From: Stercorarius parasiticus
Taxonomy: Eukaryota; Chordata; Aves; Charadriiformes; Stercorariidae
DNA length: 64,000 bases
Direction of reading: 5' to 3'
NCBI GenBank assembly: GCA_013396915.1
Contig: VWZL01000283.1
Span: forward strand, 1-64,000
Of this stretch, positions 1-12,010 are shown piece by piece. Below the pieces are notes generated by a model, which had not been told where the DNA came from, did no database searches, and saw only the letters and a program-made list of their open reading frames with translations. Made by a program: the position numbers and the translations under genes. Every line of letters starts with the position of its first letter. Position 1 is the first letter of the stretch.

Positions 1-1629
1 CGGCTGCCACACAGAGTCAGGAGGTATCCTAAAACCCCACTGACTTGCTGGAGTATCACGGCTGTAACTGGGAGAGCAAGAGATACCTGAAAATACCAGT
101 GCTTGGGACTTCTCCTTTCCCTCTGTAGCTTGTAAATGCGTTCAGAGAGACCCCAGCAGGACAAAACTGGGTCAAAGACTTCACCTCTGTCTGATAAATC
201 TTTCCTGTAGCAAATTAAAAAAAGAGCCGAACATTTCCATCTCGTAGCTGTCAATTTTATTCAAAAGCATGAACCGGGGCAAATCATTCAGCCTTTTCAA
301 TGCCAGTGGTGCGTGATCCCTCAGCTTGGGAGGATAAATGTAACTAGAAGAGTGTTTATTGATTAGTTCAACAGCTATATAGATAAGATATGAGGTGCTT
401 AATGCACAGATTTTCAAGGTAAGAGCCCGATCCAGCAGCTTAGATCCTGACATTGGAAAGGGCTTCATTGAAGAAGTCTGTGAAGTCACAGAAAAAGCTC
501 ACATGGATTTTAATGGGCAACAGAGCCTTCCAAAAGACAGCAACAAAGAACGATTGAGCCTCTTGATCCCCTTAGAGCCCTGTTTGTTTAGCTGCTGAAA
601 AAGCATACCCAAAGGCAGGAGATGTAAGTGTGTGTGCTCACACACACAGGTATCCCAAGAAGGGATGCTGCCACTGAGTGCCAACGACTGCTGATCTCCA
701 AGAGGAACAAACCCCTCAGAGAACAGCTTCCTTCCATCCAGATTCCTGTCACTGAGTCACTGTCCTGGCATAAGTCATGTTTATTAAGTCAGTAGGAACT
801 GGACCCAAATGTGAATGATTGCTCAAACCAGTGGCAAAACTACAGTGTGTGCCGGGGCAAGAGGCGGATGCTGAGCTGTGACACAGAACAGCTGGCAGCG
901 AACACCAGGGTTTGGTTTGCTGGAGGACCCCGTCTTGCTCTCTCACCCAAGGCCCAGGCCAGCCTGACTGTTCTCCAGCTGGGCTGCACAGCTCACTCCT
1001 GATACAGCTGCTGCCATCACCACCTGAGCAGAGATGGTTGCATTAATCTATGACAGAACCGAAAACTGAACTCAGCGCTCTGAAATCGCAGGTAGTGCTT
1101 TAAAACCCTGCTGTGGCACACACGATGCTGCTTATAGTGAAACTTGACTTGGATTTGATTGTCTCAAACTACATCATTCACTGGGCAAAGAAACCATTTT
1201 GTACAAGGAGATAAGACTATTGTATCATGGACTAAGAAGGTAGGAAAATAACGGCTCCTTGTTGAAAGGCTGCTCTGAAAATTTTCAGAACCTCAAGAAC
1301 ACGTATACAGTAGTACAGAAGGGCAGCTGTGGTTAAAGAGATTTGTCAGAGACTTTGGGAAGAGAATCCAACTCATTTCATACAAACCAGTACACATTTT
1401 CTGCACCATGCTACATGTACGCAGTGCTTGCTCGGTGATTATTCTGTCGAGTTCAGCTTCATCTGTCAGTTGTTCACTTAGGTTTTTTCAGCTGAATGTC
1501 TCAGGTGAATGTTAGTGCAGTGTATTCAGGATCCCTTTGCAGTATGCATTGTGCATGTGTTGAACGGCAGTTCAGGGTCTGAATTCTGGATCATCTCAAT
1601 AGATTACACAGATAAAGATGCGAAGATGA

Positions 1630-1720
1630 AAGCCCACAAAGTACAGAACTGGCTTGCCCAAGGTCACAAAATAGCAAAATTGAAGTCTCCACTTTGCCTG
1701 CTTAGGGCCAGTTCCTATCT
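1630..1720 (-). mobile_element. MIR-type SINE fragment
   Basis: GCTTGCCCAAGGTCACAAAA followed by GCAAAATTGAAGTC is the reverse complement of the MIR core (GTGACCTTGGGCAAG). Diverged, without target-site duplications that I can see. Confidence 0.65.
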
Positions 1721-2924
1721 TTTGTAAGAGTAGCATGTTGTCAGTGATAGGCCACTGGGCCTCATGGATTTCACAGCATCTTCTGATTTCATTACACTGG
1801 AAGTTACTCATCAATTAGAAAGGGAGATCCAAATCACAGCTGCGTGAAAGGCAATGGCAAAACTCCACAGTGCTGCAAACAGTGGCCTTATCAACTGGCA
1901 AGGAACACGACATAATAAGAACTGTAGCTACAGGGAACAGTTGTGTGCAGTGTGTGAAATATTGGTTGCTCTCTGCACAACTTCTCAAAGTAATCCTCAC
2001 AGCAAGGAAATACTACATAGATAAAAATTAGTTTAGAAGCAGCCTTCTAAATTTAACGTAGTTGTTGCTTTTGTAGGGCTTCTCACAATTTTATCTGAAT
2101 AGTCACTGCTTCTCAAATACCGGTACTAGGGATAGGGGACCTTCAACCACCTTCAGCCAAAAGTGTGATATATAAAGGAATGAAGCTGGAGGGCCTTCAC
2201 GTGGAGGAAACACATTTTAGATAACAAACCATGTTCTATCATGTGCTATTAGTGTCTGAGCAACAGCCCTGAACTGTTCTCACACTTCATGCTACAGCTT
2301 TTCACTACTTGAGCAGAAGCCATTTGTTCCCTATGTATTTCTGTCTATAGTCAGTGTGCGGCCTTTCTTTTTCATCTTTGGAGCTTGCTGATCATTCACC
2401 TGACAACGGATATGCAATGAAAGCAGACTGTTGCAGAAATAGGACTCTCTGATTTGTTACAATAATTAGATGCTAAGTAGTGAACGACACAGAAGATTGC
2501 AAGAAGATAAAGGCAACACTTGCAGAAACTGAACATCATCACAGAAAAATGAATTCTCTCCCTGTCTTCTGCCAAAGAATCCCAGAGCAGCAGCATATAA
2601 GCAACTGAAAACTTTTCACAGGTGGCCACTTAATGTATATGTCTCATTTTCGACAATGCTTAAGCTATGCAGCCTCAGTTGGGACTCCATTCATAGCAGG
2701 GCGTGCATTCACAACAGCTGCAATTCAAGCCAACTGGAACTGTGCTTTGAACATATAAAGTCCTGATACGAAATATCAGCTCTTAGGTGGCTTGAACAAG
2801 CATACCCACAATTAGGGGTTACTCGATAATTTTGACTGTAGACCATCTATGTCTTGGTTCTCCAGCCATAAAATGATATCACACCCATGATGATATTAGG
2901 AAGATAAAAAAATATATCCTTTCA

Positions 2925-3075
2925 AACATTTATTATTTATATTATCATAGTACCTAACAATTTGGACATGGACCGACCACATTTGGTACTGTACAAATGT
3001 GTAAGAAAAAGGCATCCCCGCTCCCACAGAAGTTTATAGCATAAATTAAAACCATGAGGTAAGAGATGGTATGAT
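2925..3075. repeat. ancient interspersed repeat, family not named
   Basis: TTATTATTTATATTATCATA GTACC, then GGTACTGTACAAATGTGTAAGAAAAAGGC and CCCACAGAAGTTTATAG, match a pattern that recurs widely in amniote genomes (TTATTTGTATTATCATAGCACC ... CTGTACAAACAC ... AAGAGCTTACAATC). I recognise the pattern but cannot assign a database name. A weaker relative may occur at 63430-63495. Confidence 0.5.
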
Positions 3076-6000
3076 AGAAGAAAGACAATGAAACAATACT
3101 GTCTACTGGTTTGCTTCAGCACACCTGTGCTTCAGCACTGATGCTCAAGTATTTTTTTTTTCAGATAAAACAGAAAAAAAGGCTTTTAAAAGAAGGCTTA
3201 AAAAGCTTCAGATACTGTGGTTAAGACCCAGAAAAAAATTCTTTACAGCCTGTGCACTAGGCTATACAGTCTGTGCTCCATACATTTTGATGAACACAGT
3301 CTCTTTCAAAAAGTCAGTGCGGTGAACTGCCAGTGAATCAAAAAGTTATAAATAATGCTGAGTGCTGGAGAGGTTGCCTTCACACAGAAATTATCACATA
3401 TTAAGAAGTAAAAAAACCTGTCTTCATACACTGTAGAAAGACATGGCAATTTGAGTTTTCCACATAAAACAAAACAAAGTCTTTATTATAGTTATTTTTT
3501 TTTTTTATTGCTACCTGACCAACCCAGTCAGATGTTAGAGCCCACTATCTCTCAGGCCCTAGGAATACATACTACAGGGATTGCTCCCACCACAAGTACC
3601 TCATTATGTGATGGCTTTCCCAGCTAATTTGAAAGGTAATCATCTATCTTAATTTTAAAAGAAAAGTTGTTCTGAATCTGCAGATCTCTGCAAAGTGAAC
3701 AAGCAGACCTGAGAATTTGGCAATATCAGCTGGATTTTTTTACATATTTTCAAAGTATTGCCGGTATCTGTTGTGGGAGCAATCTGTGAACTCCTTTGAT
3801 AAAGTTCATGGAAATGTATTCTTTCAAAGCATTACCCAGCCTTTCTCCCTACCCTCTACCATTTCAGGACAGGAGTACATATACAGTTCTCTCTTTTCCT
3901 TGGCATCTGGACAACTCTTCTACTGTCACCGCCCTGTAGTCCTCAGCTGGCATAAGAATTCCAAAATAAATGAGCGTGTTGTAATCAGGAGAAAAATATT
4001 GTGTCCTTGTGGTGTTGATGTTTTTGCAGCTCAGCTTCTCAATGGCTACCACAAGTTGAGCTGCATATTTCTTTACAAAAATATGCTTGCATTGGTAACT
4101 TGGCAGGCCAGTCATTGAATAGACATTCAGCTACTTAACTGCTTACTGTTGCCAACAAAGTTCAGTTGATGAGCTTGAAACAGGGGAGAAGAGGTACCTT
4201 GACACACAGTACACGGTTAGCAAGCAGACCTTTACCGCAGATCTGCTGGTCAACAGGCTTTTATGAGTTTCTGTGAAACCCGAAAGCTAAGAGCAATGTA
4301 TTATAGCAGAATGTCTTTAAAGAGACAAAGATACTGACTAAATATCTTCTAAGTTTAAGCATGTTTTGAGAAATCACACAAGCAAAATAAGCCTCAGCGG
4401 ATAATTCATAAACCTGCCTACAGGCAACTAAAGAAGAGCACGAGTCAATACTCAAAACCAGCACGGAAGTACTTAAAGGTGTGTTGCTGTGTACAGTCAC
4501 ACAGCCCAAGGGAATGTATTACCCAGAGAACTAAAAGGGCAAGGATGGGATTTATAAGGCACTCGCTGTTGGCTTAGCTCTGCCAACTTTCACTCCTGCC
4601 AAGCTGCATCCAAAAAGGCAGGTCTTACCTGTGTTCATCTCCCAGGCCAACACTCTTATTGGGGCCATTCAACTACCAGTATGCTTCACTTCTTTCAAAA
4701 AGTGAAGTTCTGTCTCAGTTTAATTTCCAGTAAAACCAGATGCACAAAGTCCCCATTTATTTATTTTATAGTGTCAGTGCTCCTACAAGTGTTTTCGCCT
4801 GCCCCCCATCAATTCACACCAAAAGAATCTTCAAAGTACGCTAATTTGCACTTTCAACCCATGCCTTCTTGCCAGCCTAGAGGGTACAGGGTAGAGCCAG
4901 AGCTGTATATTTGCTCAGGCTGGAAGCCTTAATCAAGATCACCCATACTGCCAATAGTTTTCCAATGTCCCTTCCAGAGGTCTCAGTGGAATGACAAGTT
5001 CTCTGGCCGTAGATTGGGCCAGAGTCAGCACCAAGACCTGGAACAGATGCTCCCACACCTGAGCGGGCGCTGCATGTACGGCAAGGTCACTGTCTGTGCA
5101 ATACTCACTCCTGACTGACGACAACCCGACCAACCAGACAACCTACTGGTTCCCCAAACTGGTTAAACAGCACGGAGGTATTAGTGCACTACTGCTCAGG
5201 GCTCTTTGCATTCTCCAGCAGGGCTCAGTGGATTAGGACAGTGACAAAAAGGCCATAGAGGAATAGGTACGGCCCAACTGCACCATTTTTCCACAGCTGT
5301 TGATTTTTATTACAAAAGGGCAGTGACTGTGTGTTATGAAAGTCCACAAAATAGGAAGCTAATAATAAACTGCTAAGAATCACGTGGAGTCTAAAACTAT
5401 GCTTCATTTCAGTGGCTGCTAACATGCAGGCTATTTAGACTAGTTAACAATGTAGGCCAAAATAATTCCTGTATGAATTAAAGCACGGGAGACATTAACT
5501 GTTACACCAGCAAGACTAGCTAAATTATGCTGAAAACATGTACATGTAGATGGTGAAGTTTTAAGGGAATGGGGACAATTGGTTCTTTTTCCACAAATTT
5601 CACATTAAAGAGAGGAATTGCTATCTTGCATCATCCAGTATGAAAAAGTATTCAACAGATATTTTTTTAATTTAAAGAATGCACCAATGCAAGAGACATT
5701 TTCCAGAGGCAAAGTTCATTCCATTCTTCAGTTTTTCTTATAACTTTGCACATAGCCTTAAAAAAAACAAACGCCAAAACAGACCTTGGGCACACAAATT
5801 GGGCTGAAGTGTGACCACCTGAACTGACTTCTCTTTTAATGACTTCATCTTTATTCACTTCCTTCAACTTTCACAGAAATTATGTGTGCACATGGATAAT
5901 GCATGCATAGGGCCAAAACCAAACTATTTTGAGAGCACAGCTCCTCCTAAAATTTTTCATGGGAATACATGCTGTGGTATATGTATCTTATGGCATATGT

Positions 6001-8399
6001 ATTAAATATAGAGTTCATCGTAAGTCACGTTTTTTACTTTTCCTTACGTAACAAAAGGTATTGGGAGGCAAATAACTACTTTTTTTTTTTTTCCACATCC
6101 AATGTGAATTTAGAGAGGCCATTCAGTGCAAAGAGCAAGTCAATCTTCAGCAAGCTTCTCCAAAAATTAACTGTACTCCCTGTTTCTATTCAAAACTGCT
6201 CCAGTACCCAGGCACTGGGTGGGTCTCACAACGCAGTTTCTGTTCAAGGTTAGGACATCTTTACAATCTGAAGCATCCTTCTCAGGAACACACGTACTGG
6301 ACAGGAGCTAATAGCTATTAGTCACCCCTTAGTTAAATGAACTAGAAAGAGTTGCCTAGGTATCTTGCTCTAAGGTATGTTTTCCAATCCCTGAATCATT
6401 CTTATAAACCTCTACTGATCCTTCTGAACCTTTCTGAAGTCTGACTACCAGAACAGGATGAAATACTTTACTACCTGTACTAATCTGTGGTAAATCTGGT
6501 CATTGGCAAAGAATTAAAGTTAAAATAATTGCTTAAATCAAAAATAGAGGAGACATTTAGCAAGAAAAACACCAGTGAAAGACATTAGTTTGCCACTTCA
6601 AATGAGATTTTTAATATGAAAGCTGAAAACTAGATTATCGCCTACTTGGAATGTAATCACGTAGCTGATGCTCAGTACAGCTGCATTCTCTCCAGCTTTC
6701 ATGGCTTCAATGGATGCTGAAATGAATCTTCAGTTTGTTTTTAAAATTACTTGCCAGAACTAAAATATTTTTCTAAGCATCGGTTGAACTGATTTTCTAT
6801 AAACTGATTTAGCACATAATATAGAACATGTTGAAAGTGAAATAATAAAGCTATCTGTCAGAAAGCCAAGGGACCTCTCATCAGCTTGCACATTAGTGGG
6901 CTCAACAGCATGGATCTCATTTACTTCATACTTGCTCCACAGCGAAAGCTATCATCAAGCACGTAAAGGATACTCTATTCATGAATGGTAAATACATTGT
7001 CTTAAATATCATTTTATTTAATGGATGTTAAAAATGCAATACTGGACACTGGATGCAATTGCTACAGAATATAGGAGACCTGTGCATGAGATAATCTTCT
7101 TCTGAGTTGCCCCTTTTTCCGATATTGTGGGAGTCTGCTGATTTGCTTTAAGGAAAAATATTACCAGAAAAACTCCATCTGAGTAAACGTGGTTTTAAAA
7201 GCTTCTTGCATTACGCCTTTTATTTTACCTACATTCTGACCCAAATCCTGCCTTGACAGATGCAGATATAAGAACTGTGGTCTTTGAATACGGCCAGAAT
7301 TGTATATATTCATCATCTATTTATATTTTAACAAGCAGCACGGTTTCAGTAGCCTCGTTCTTTGAAAACCTTTAGGACCCAATGCAAGCACAAAGCTCAG
7401 CACAGAAATAGTTACCATCTGAGCTCACACAGAAGAGAAGGCTCCATTTCTTTCCAAGTACAATGCATTAATGTACGGGGAAAGTCAATATCGCTAAATT
7501 CATCTTGAATGTTAAAACCATGGACTGCAATGGCATTAAGGGTCAGGATGAGTTTGGCCTGCTGTGGCTATGGCTATCTAATTTAATTAACATTTACATT
7601 CTAAAAAAAACCCCATTCGCAAGTACTAAGTAATATGGTAAATATGGAACAAATTATCAGAAACAGCAGGGGAGATTTAAAATATGCATCTTGAGTTTGG
7701 AGTCACTTAGAAACCTGTGGTGATGCAATCACTCAAACAGCGTAATCTTTATGAGTTTAACTTTTCCAAGAATGCATGTGCAAAGCGTCTTCCAGAGGCT
7801 CACCCAGCGCAGATGACACACAAGCTGCCCCTGGCTGTTGAAACGCCTCATCCATGTGGACCCATGCCTGAATGTTTTTGCACATCAGCTGTTTCCTAGT
7901 GACTTAGAGCACTGCTTTTCAATCTCTTTTGGTTTGAAAACCCTTACAGGTTTTTTAAAGCATGATGCAAAACCCTGCATAGTGAGTTTAAGGCTTGAGG
8001 TGATGGCTGCAGGTTGCAGCTCGGAAGGTTCAGAGTGGCCATGACTCTGTGTTTGTGAGCCAAAGGAACGCTTGTCCCACTTGTGTCACAACCCCCACCG
8101 CCTCAGAGGACCTCTGTCACCTCAGAGCCCTGAAAAAATAAATACCTGCGAGGCAGTGGCAGCAGCCATCGATGATTGGCATAGAAGAAGTGATCCACAA
8201 AGGCTGAGCTTCAGCAACGTGGGCGCCATGTCTGCAGCATGGCCCAGCTGTAACATCGCAGCTAAGGGCCCAGGCGCTGTGGAAAATACCAGAGGATTTT
8301 TTCCATCCCACTCCTTTATTGGATAATTCCCCCCCTCCTGAGCCGGCAAATCCATAGAGCACATCAGGGCGTGAAATCAAAGGCAGGGGACCCCAAAGC

Positions 8400-8660
8400 A
8401 AGCCTGGCAGCCGCCATTACCTCAGGCTGCCCAGAAGAGGGCGCGGCGCGGCTCCCGAGGGACGCCATTTTGGGCGGGCGTGAGGTGACGTGAGGAGAGG
8501 GAGAAGGAGAGGAAAAGGGAGAAGGAGAGGGAGCGAGGAGAGGAAGGGACGGCAGCCTGCCCCGGCCCGGCCCGCAGCGCGGCACAGAGGGTGGCGTGCG
8601 GGCGGCGAGGGGAGCGGGGCAGCCCCAGCGTGGGGCTGGCAACAGCGTCCCAAGACAAAG
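8400..8660. promoter_or_regulatory. CpG island, candidate promoter of an unannotated transcript
   Basis: A short, GC-rich, CpG-dense block stands out from AT-rich surroundings (runs such as GCGCGGCGCGGC and GGCCCGGCCCGCAGCGCGG). It holds two YY1-like GCCATT sites (8410-8421 and 8461-8470), a GC box (GGGCGGGCG near 8472), a CRE-like TGACGT at 8486-8491 and a roughly 60-base polypurine run. No protein-coding exon is obvious on either strand; the overlapping frames of 78-99 codons are GC-driven. On the minus strand CTGAG|GTAATG near 8421 could be a first-exon donor; on the plus strand TTATTTTTCTTTCAG at about 8811-8825 could be an acceptor. It lies about 10 kb beyond the ANKFN1 stop. Direction is unknown. 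Confidence 0.6.
8429..8446 (+). promoter_or_regulatory. CTCF-like site at the island edge
   Basis: CCAGAAGAGGGCGCGG differs at one core position from the usual CCASYAGRKGGCRS pattern (A where a pyrimidine is expected). It sits at the edge of the CpG island. Binding is inference from the motif only. Confidence 0.4.
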
Positions 8661-9488
8661 CATTTTCCCGCCTCTGCGTGCTCTGTCACCACAGCCACAG
8701 CGCAGGCTTCAGCCTGCCGAGGGGTAACCCTGCATAACTCTGCAGAGCAGACCCGATGTTTAGTAACACGTTAATTAAGTTAATAAGGGCATACTTACAC
8801 TGGTAAAAATATTATTTTTCTTTCAGGAGCTGGCTGGCAGCGGGGAACAGCTCTTTGTGTGCGGGAGGGCTGGGGCCGAGGTCCTGGCGCGCTGAGCAGA
8901 CCAGGGCTGTGGGGCAGGAGGAGATGGCTGCTGGGTGTGCTGCCTGTATTGGAGAGACATCTGCAAAGCTGATGCAAAACCCGTGGTTAATCAGCTGAAC
9001 TGCTAACCTCTGTAACCATCCTTTGTAAAATTCACATCTCTGGGCATCTAAGAGAGGGTACAGCATACTCTGTGCTTTGCAGTTGGTTGCAGCTTCCTTC
9101 TCACACCCCCAAGGCCCCGCCGCGTCTTATTTACGGTCTGTGGGGACGGGCTGTGGAGCCGAAACCACAAAAGATAGGAGTGGGTCTGCAGTCAAGCTGC
9201 AGTCAGCTGCAGGGGTACGCATTTGGGCTGGGACCATCAACACGGGCGAAATGCTGGTCACACGCATCTTCCCAAGTAAAAAGATCAGGAGCAGCTGAAA
9301 ACCACGCGGGGGTTTTTCCACCTCTGTAAGACAGGGTGAGGAGTCGGCGGCGCTCCATAGCTGCCTTTACAAAGGACCTGAAGCGGCCCCCTCCAGCTGA
9401 GCCTGTGGCACGTGAATTTACACGCGGGGCATCTTACATCTGGAGACAAGCAGCGTGTGGCTCGTGTGCTGGATCTGTGCCAAGGTTA

Positions 9489-9615
9489 AGCCCCCAGTAG
9501 TCGAGGCTGGATCCCTGGTAGCACTCATGATGGGAGGTCAGGCGCAATGAAAGAGCCCTAGTAGTTTGAGAAGGAACACACCAGCACCTCTCCTGATGGG
9601 AGGTCAGGCGCAGTG
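9489..9615. repeat. diverged tandem duplication, about 65-bp unit
   Basis: The 19-mer TGATGGGAGGTCAGGCGCA occurs at 9528-9546 and again at 9594-9612. A second matching block (CCCAGTAGTCGAGG and CCCTAGTAGTTTGAG) occurs near 9493 and 9557. Two copies of a unit of about 64-66 bases are implied, identical in the 19-mer and diverged elsewhere. Confidence 0.7.
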
Positions 9616-11884
9616 AGCAGGAGGGCCCCCCTCGTGCTGGCAGCTCCGTTCCAGTGTTTGGCTGGACTCCAGAAGATTAAAATAGAGCCTTAGACTGTCC
9701 CCTCGGCAGTACTGCCAGCCAGAGCCCTGACAATCCTGGGGTTGTACTCAAACGTGAGTCCCTCGGGAGCGTGGGCTTTACCCTAACAGCTGAGGCACTG
9801 AGTCGGTCGAAGCAGGCAGGGTTATTGCTCTTGTGACTCAGACTCGAGGAAGAGAGGGATCAGGATGGAGCCACGAGAGAGCAGGGGATCAGAACGAAAC
9901 CACAAGGCACAGAAGGGGGAAGGAGCAAGTGTGCCCCAGAAGAAAGCTTGAAAAAATCCTTGTTCTGCTGGGGCTGGGTTCAGAGTATCCACAGCCATGA
10001 GAATCGGGTATTAAACTATTCAAGCCCAAGTTCTGATTTCACTCCTTTCTGTGACCATTTCAGGAAAAAAGAAGATAAGCAAAAAAAAAAAAAAAGGCAA
10101 CGTTATCTTTTCTCAGACATTTTAAAAGGCAATATGGGAAATGGCAAAGGCCATGCAGGTTCTTGTGAAGAACCCCCACAAAGGTGGCAGAGTTTTTTGT
10201 GGTCCAGAAATGAGGGGAACCGGAGCCACATTCTCATACATGTGTGACTAGTATTAAGCGCTTAAACAAAACACCTGATTTTCAGAAGTGAGTGCTCCCG
10301 AGTACCACTAAAATCAACAGCAGTGACAGATGACAGCATTTCTTACAGAAGGGTGTTTCAACCCAGTCATCTATTTCAGATTTGTTTATCACCACTTAAT
10401 GAAGGCATCCACACTTGAAATGTTTTGCTTCAGGATTTTCAGAAAGTGATTACAAACAGTGCTGGACAAAACATTTTGGCATTGCCTTTTTCTGCCCTGA
10501 AAAATCAGCTTTGGTTGAAATTTTAAATAATTTATTTTGAAAATATCACATTGATTCAGTCAAAAAAAGGACCATATCATCAAATTCAGTGATTTTATTT
10601 TGATATTTGATATTTCCAAACCAAAGTATTTATATTTACTGGTATAAAAGGCTGTTTTGTCTTTAAATTGACTTTAGTATTAGTTTATAAGGCTCAAAAA
10701 TTGCTACTCGGTTTACCATTTTTTGTTTGTAACTGTGTATGTGAGCAGCACAGCGGATGATTCTACCTGACTTTTTTTCCTGCATGTTTAATAAAGATGA
10801 ACTGGAAAATCAGAATATGTAGATCTGTTATTCACACAGGTAAGGAGCAGAAGTCCCACTGAGTAATTAGGGCTAATTAATGAATATTTATTAACTAAAA
10901 ACTCTAAGAAAATAAAAACATTTTAATAACCCTTTCCTAAATGAACATATATTTGTTTGAAGAGAGAGTTTGAAAACAGCAGTCTGGGGAAGAGAGCGGT
11001 GAAGCTCATTAATAAAGATTTTTTGTGTGTTTGCAAAACAAGCAAAAAACCCAAATCAAACCCAAAGCTTTTATTTAAAGACAGAATTAAAAAATAAGTT
11101 AATAGTTTGCTCAGAGAGATGACAGTTCATATAAGTTAATACATTTGAATGGAACAGCGAAATGGTTATCATTTGCTGTCAGAAGAACAAGTCAAAAACA
11201 TGCCTATAAGAGTTGTTAACTTCTTTCCAGTTGATTAAAAAAGCATTTCAGTAAAACAGCATAGAACACAGAGGCAATTATAAAACAGCACTGTCCTTCA
11301 AGAGAGCATGGCAAACGTTATAAAGGTCTGTAAGAATTGCACTGTTCACCTACTTATCTTCTTAAATAAAGAAGAAATCTCAGCTCGGGGCAAGCAAAAC
11401 ATACGAACAACGAGGCCCTAGTAAATGCATGGTACATGCAAAAATGCACCAAAGTAATTTAAGTACATGCACATAAAAATCCGTCTTTGTCTTGCGGTGT
11501 TTTTTCTAGTTAATTTTTTAGGTTACTGTACCTGACTAATTACTTGCATTTATTTTTCTGTTTTACTAACTTAGTAATTGTAACAATGTTTTGAAATTGA
11601 AAATCAAGGAAGCAGAAATGACTGACAGTCACGTTTTATCTTACATTTTAAGAACTATTTTGCTTTGCTGCTTAACTCCACTTTGCCTGCGTTTTGGTTA
11701 AAATATTTTGCACGTGTGAAAATACCCACAGATACTCCAGTGAGATGCTGTTATTCTGAAGCTTGCAATGAGTTGGCATGTCATGGCTGAAATACAGACA
11801 TTTGTCAGCATTTACATTACCGTATATACCTGTGCACAAGCTATGGATAATTGATGATGTTGTAAGGATCTGTAGCCAGAAAAT

Positions 11885-12010
11885 TGTGTCCCTGCTCTGT
11901 CACAAGCTTTCTGTGTGACCTTGGGCATGTCACTTATGCCAATGATGACATCATCTGTACAAAAGGGAGAACAGTACATGAAACGTTGAGAGGCTCAGAC
12001 AATGTGACAG
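11885..12010 (+). mobile_element. MIR SINE fragment
   Basis: Contains CTGTGTGACCTTGGGCATGT CACTTATGCC, then CATCATCTGTACAAAAGGGA and GAGAGGCTCAG, in the correct MIR order (core, then the CATCTGTAAAA-type region). Confidence 0.8.

Larger units (their letters stand above)
1..8399. other. intergenic, downstream of ANKFN1
   Basis: AT-rich non-coding sequence with no convincing exon on either strand. Contents that I can name are the MIR fragment (1630-1720), the old interspersed repeat (2925-3075), poly-T and poly-A runs near 3150, 3498 and 6085, and a small inverted repeat TGTGTGTGCTCACACACACA at about 629-650. The 133-codon plus-strand frame at 3717-4118 has no recognised motif and no supporting splice context. 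Confidence 0.6.

Noticed and set aside
8364..8774. Several overlapping frames rich in Pro, Arg and Gly
   Set aside because: All derive from the CpG island's GC-rich composition; frames are open on both strands at once and show no domain.
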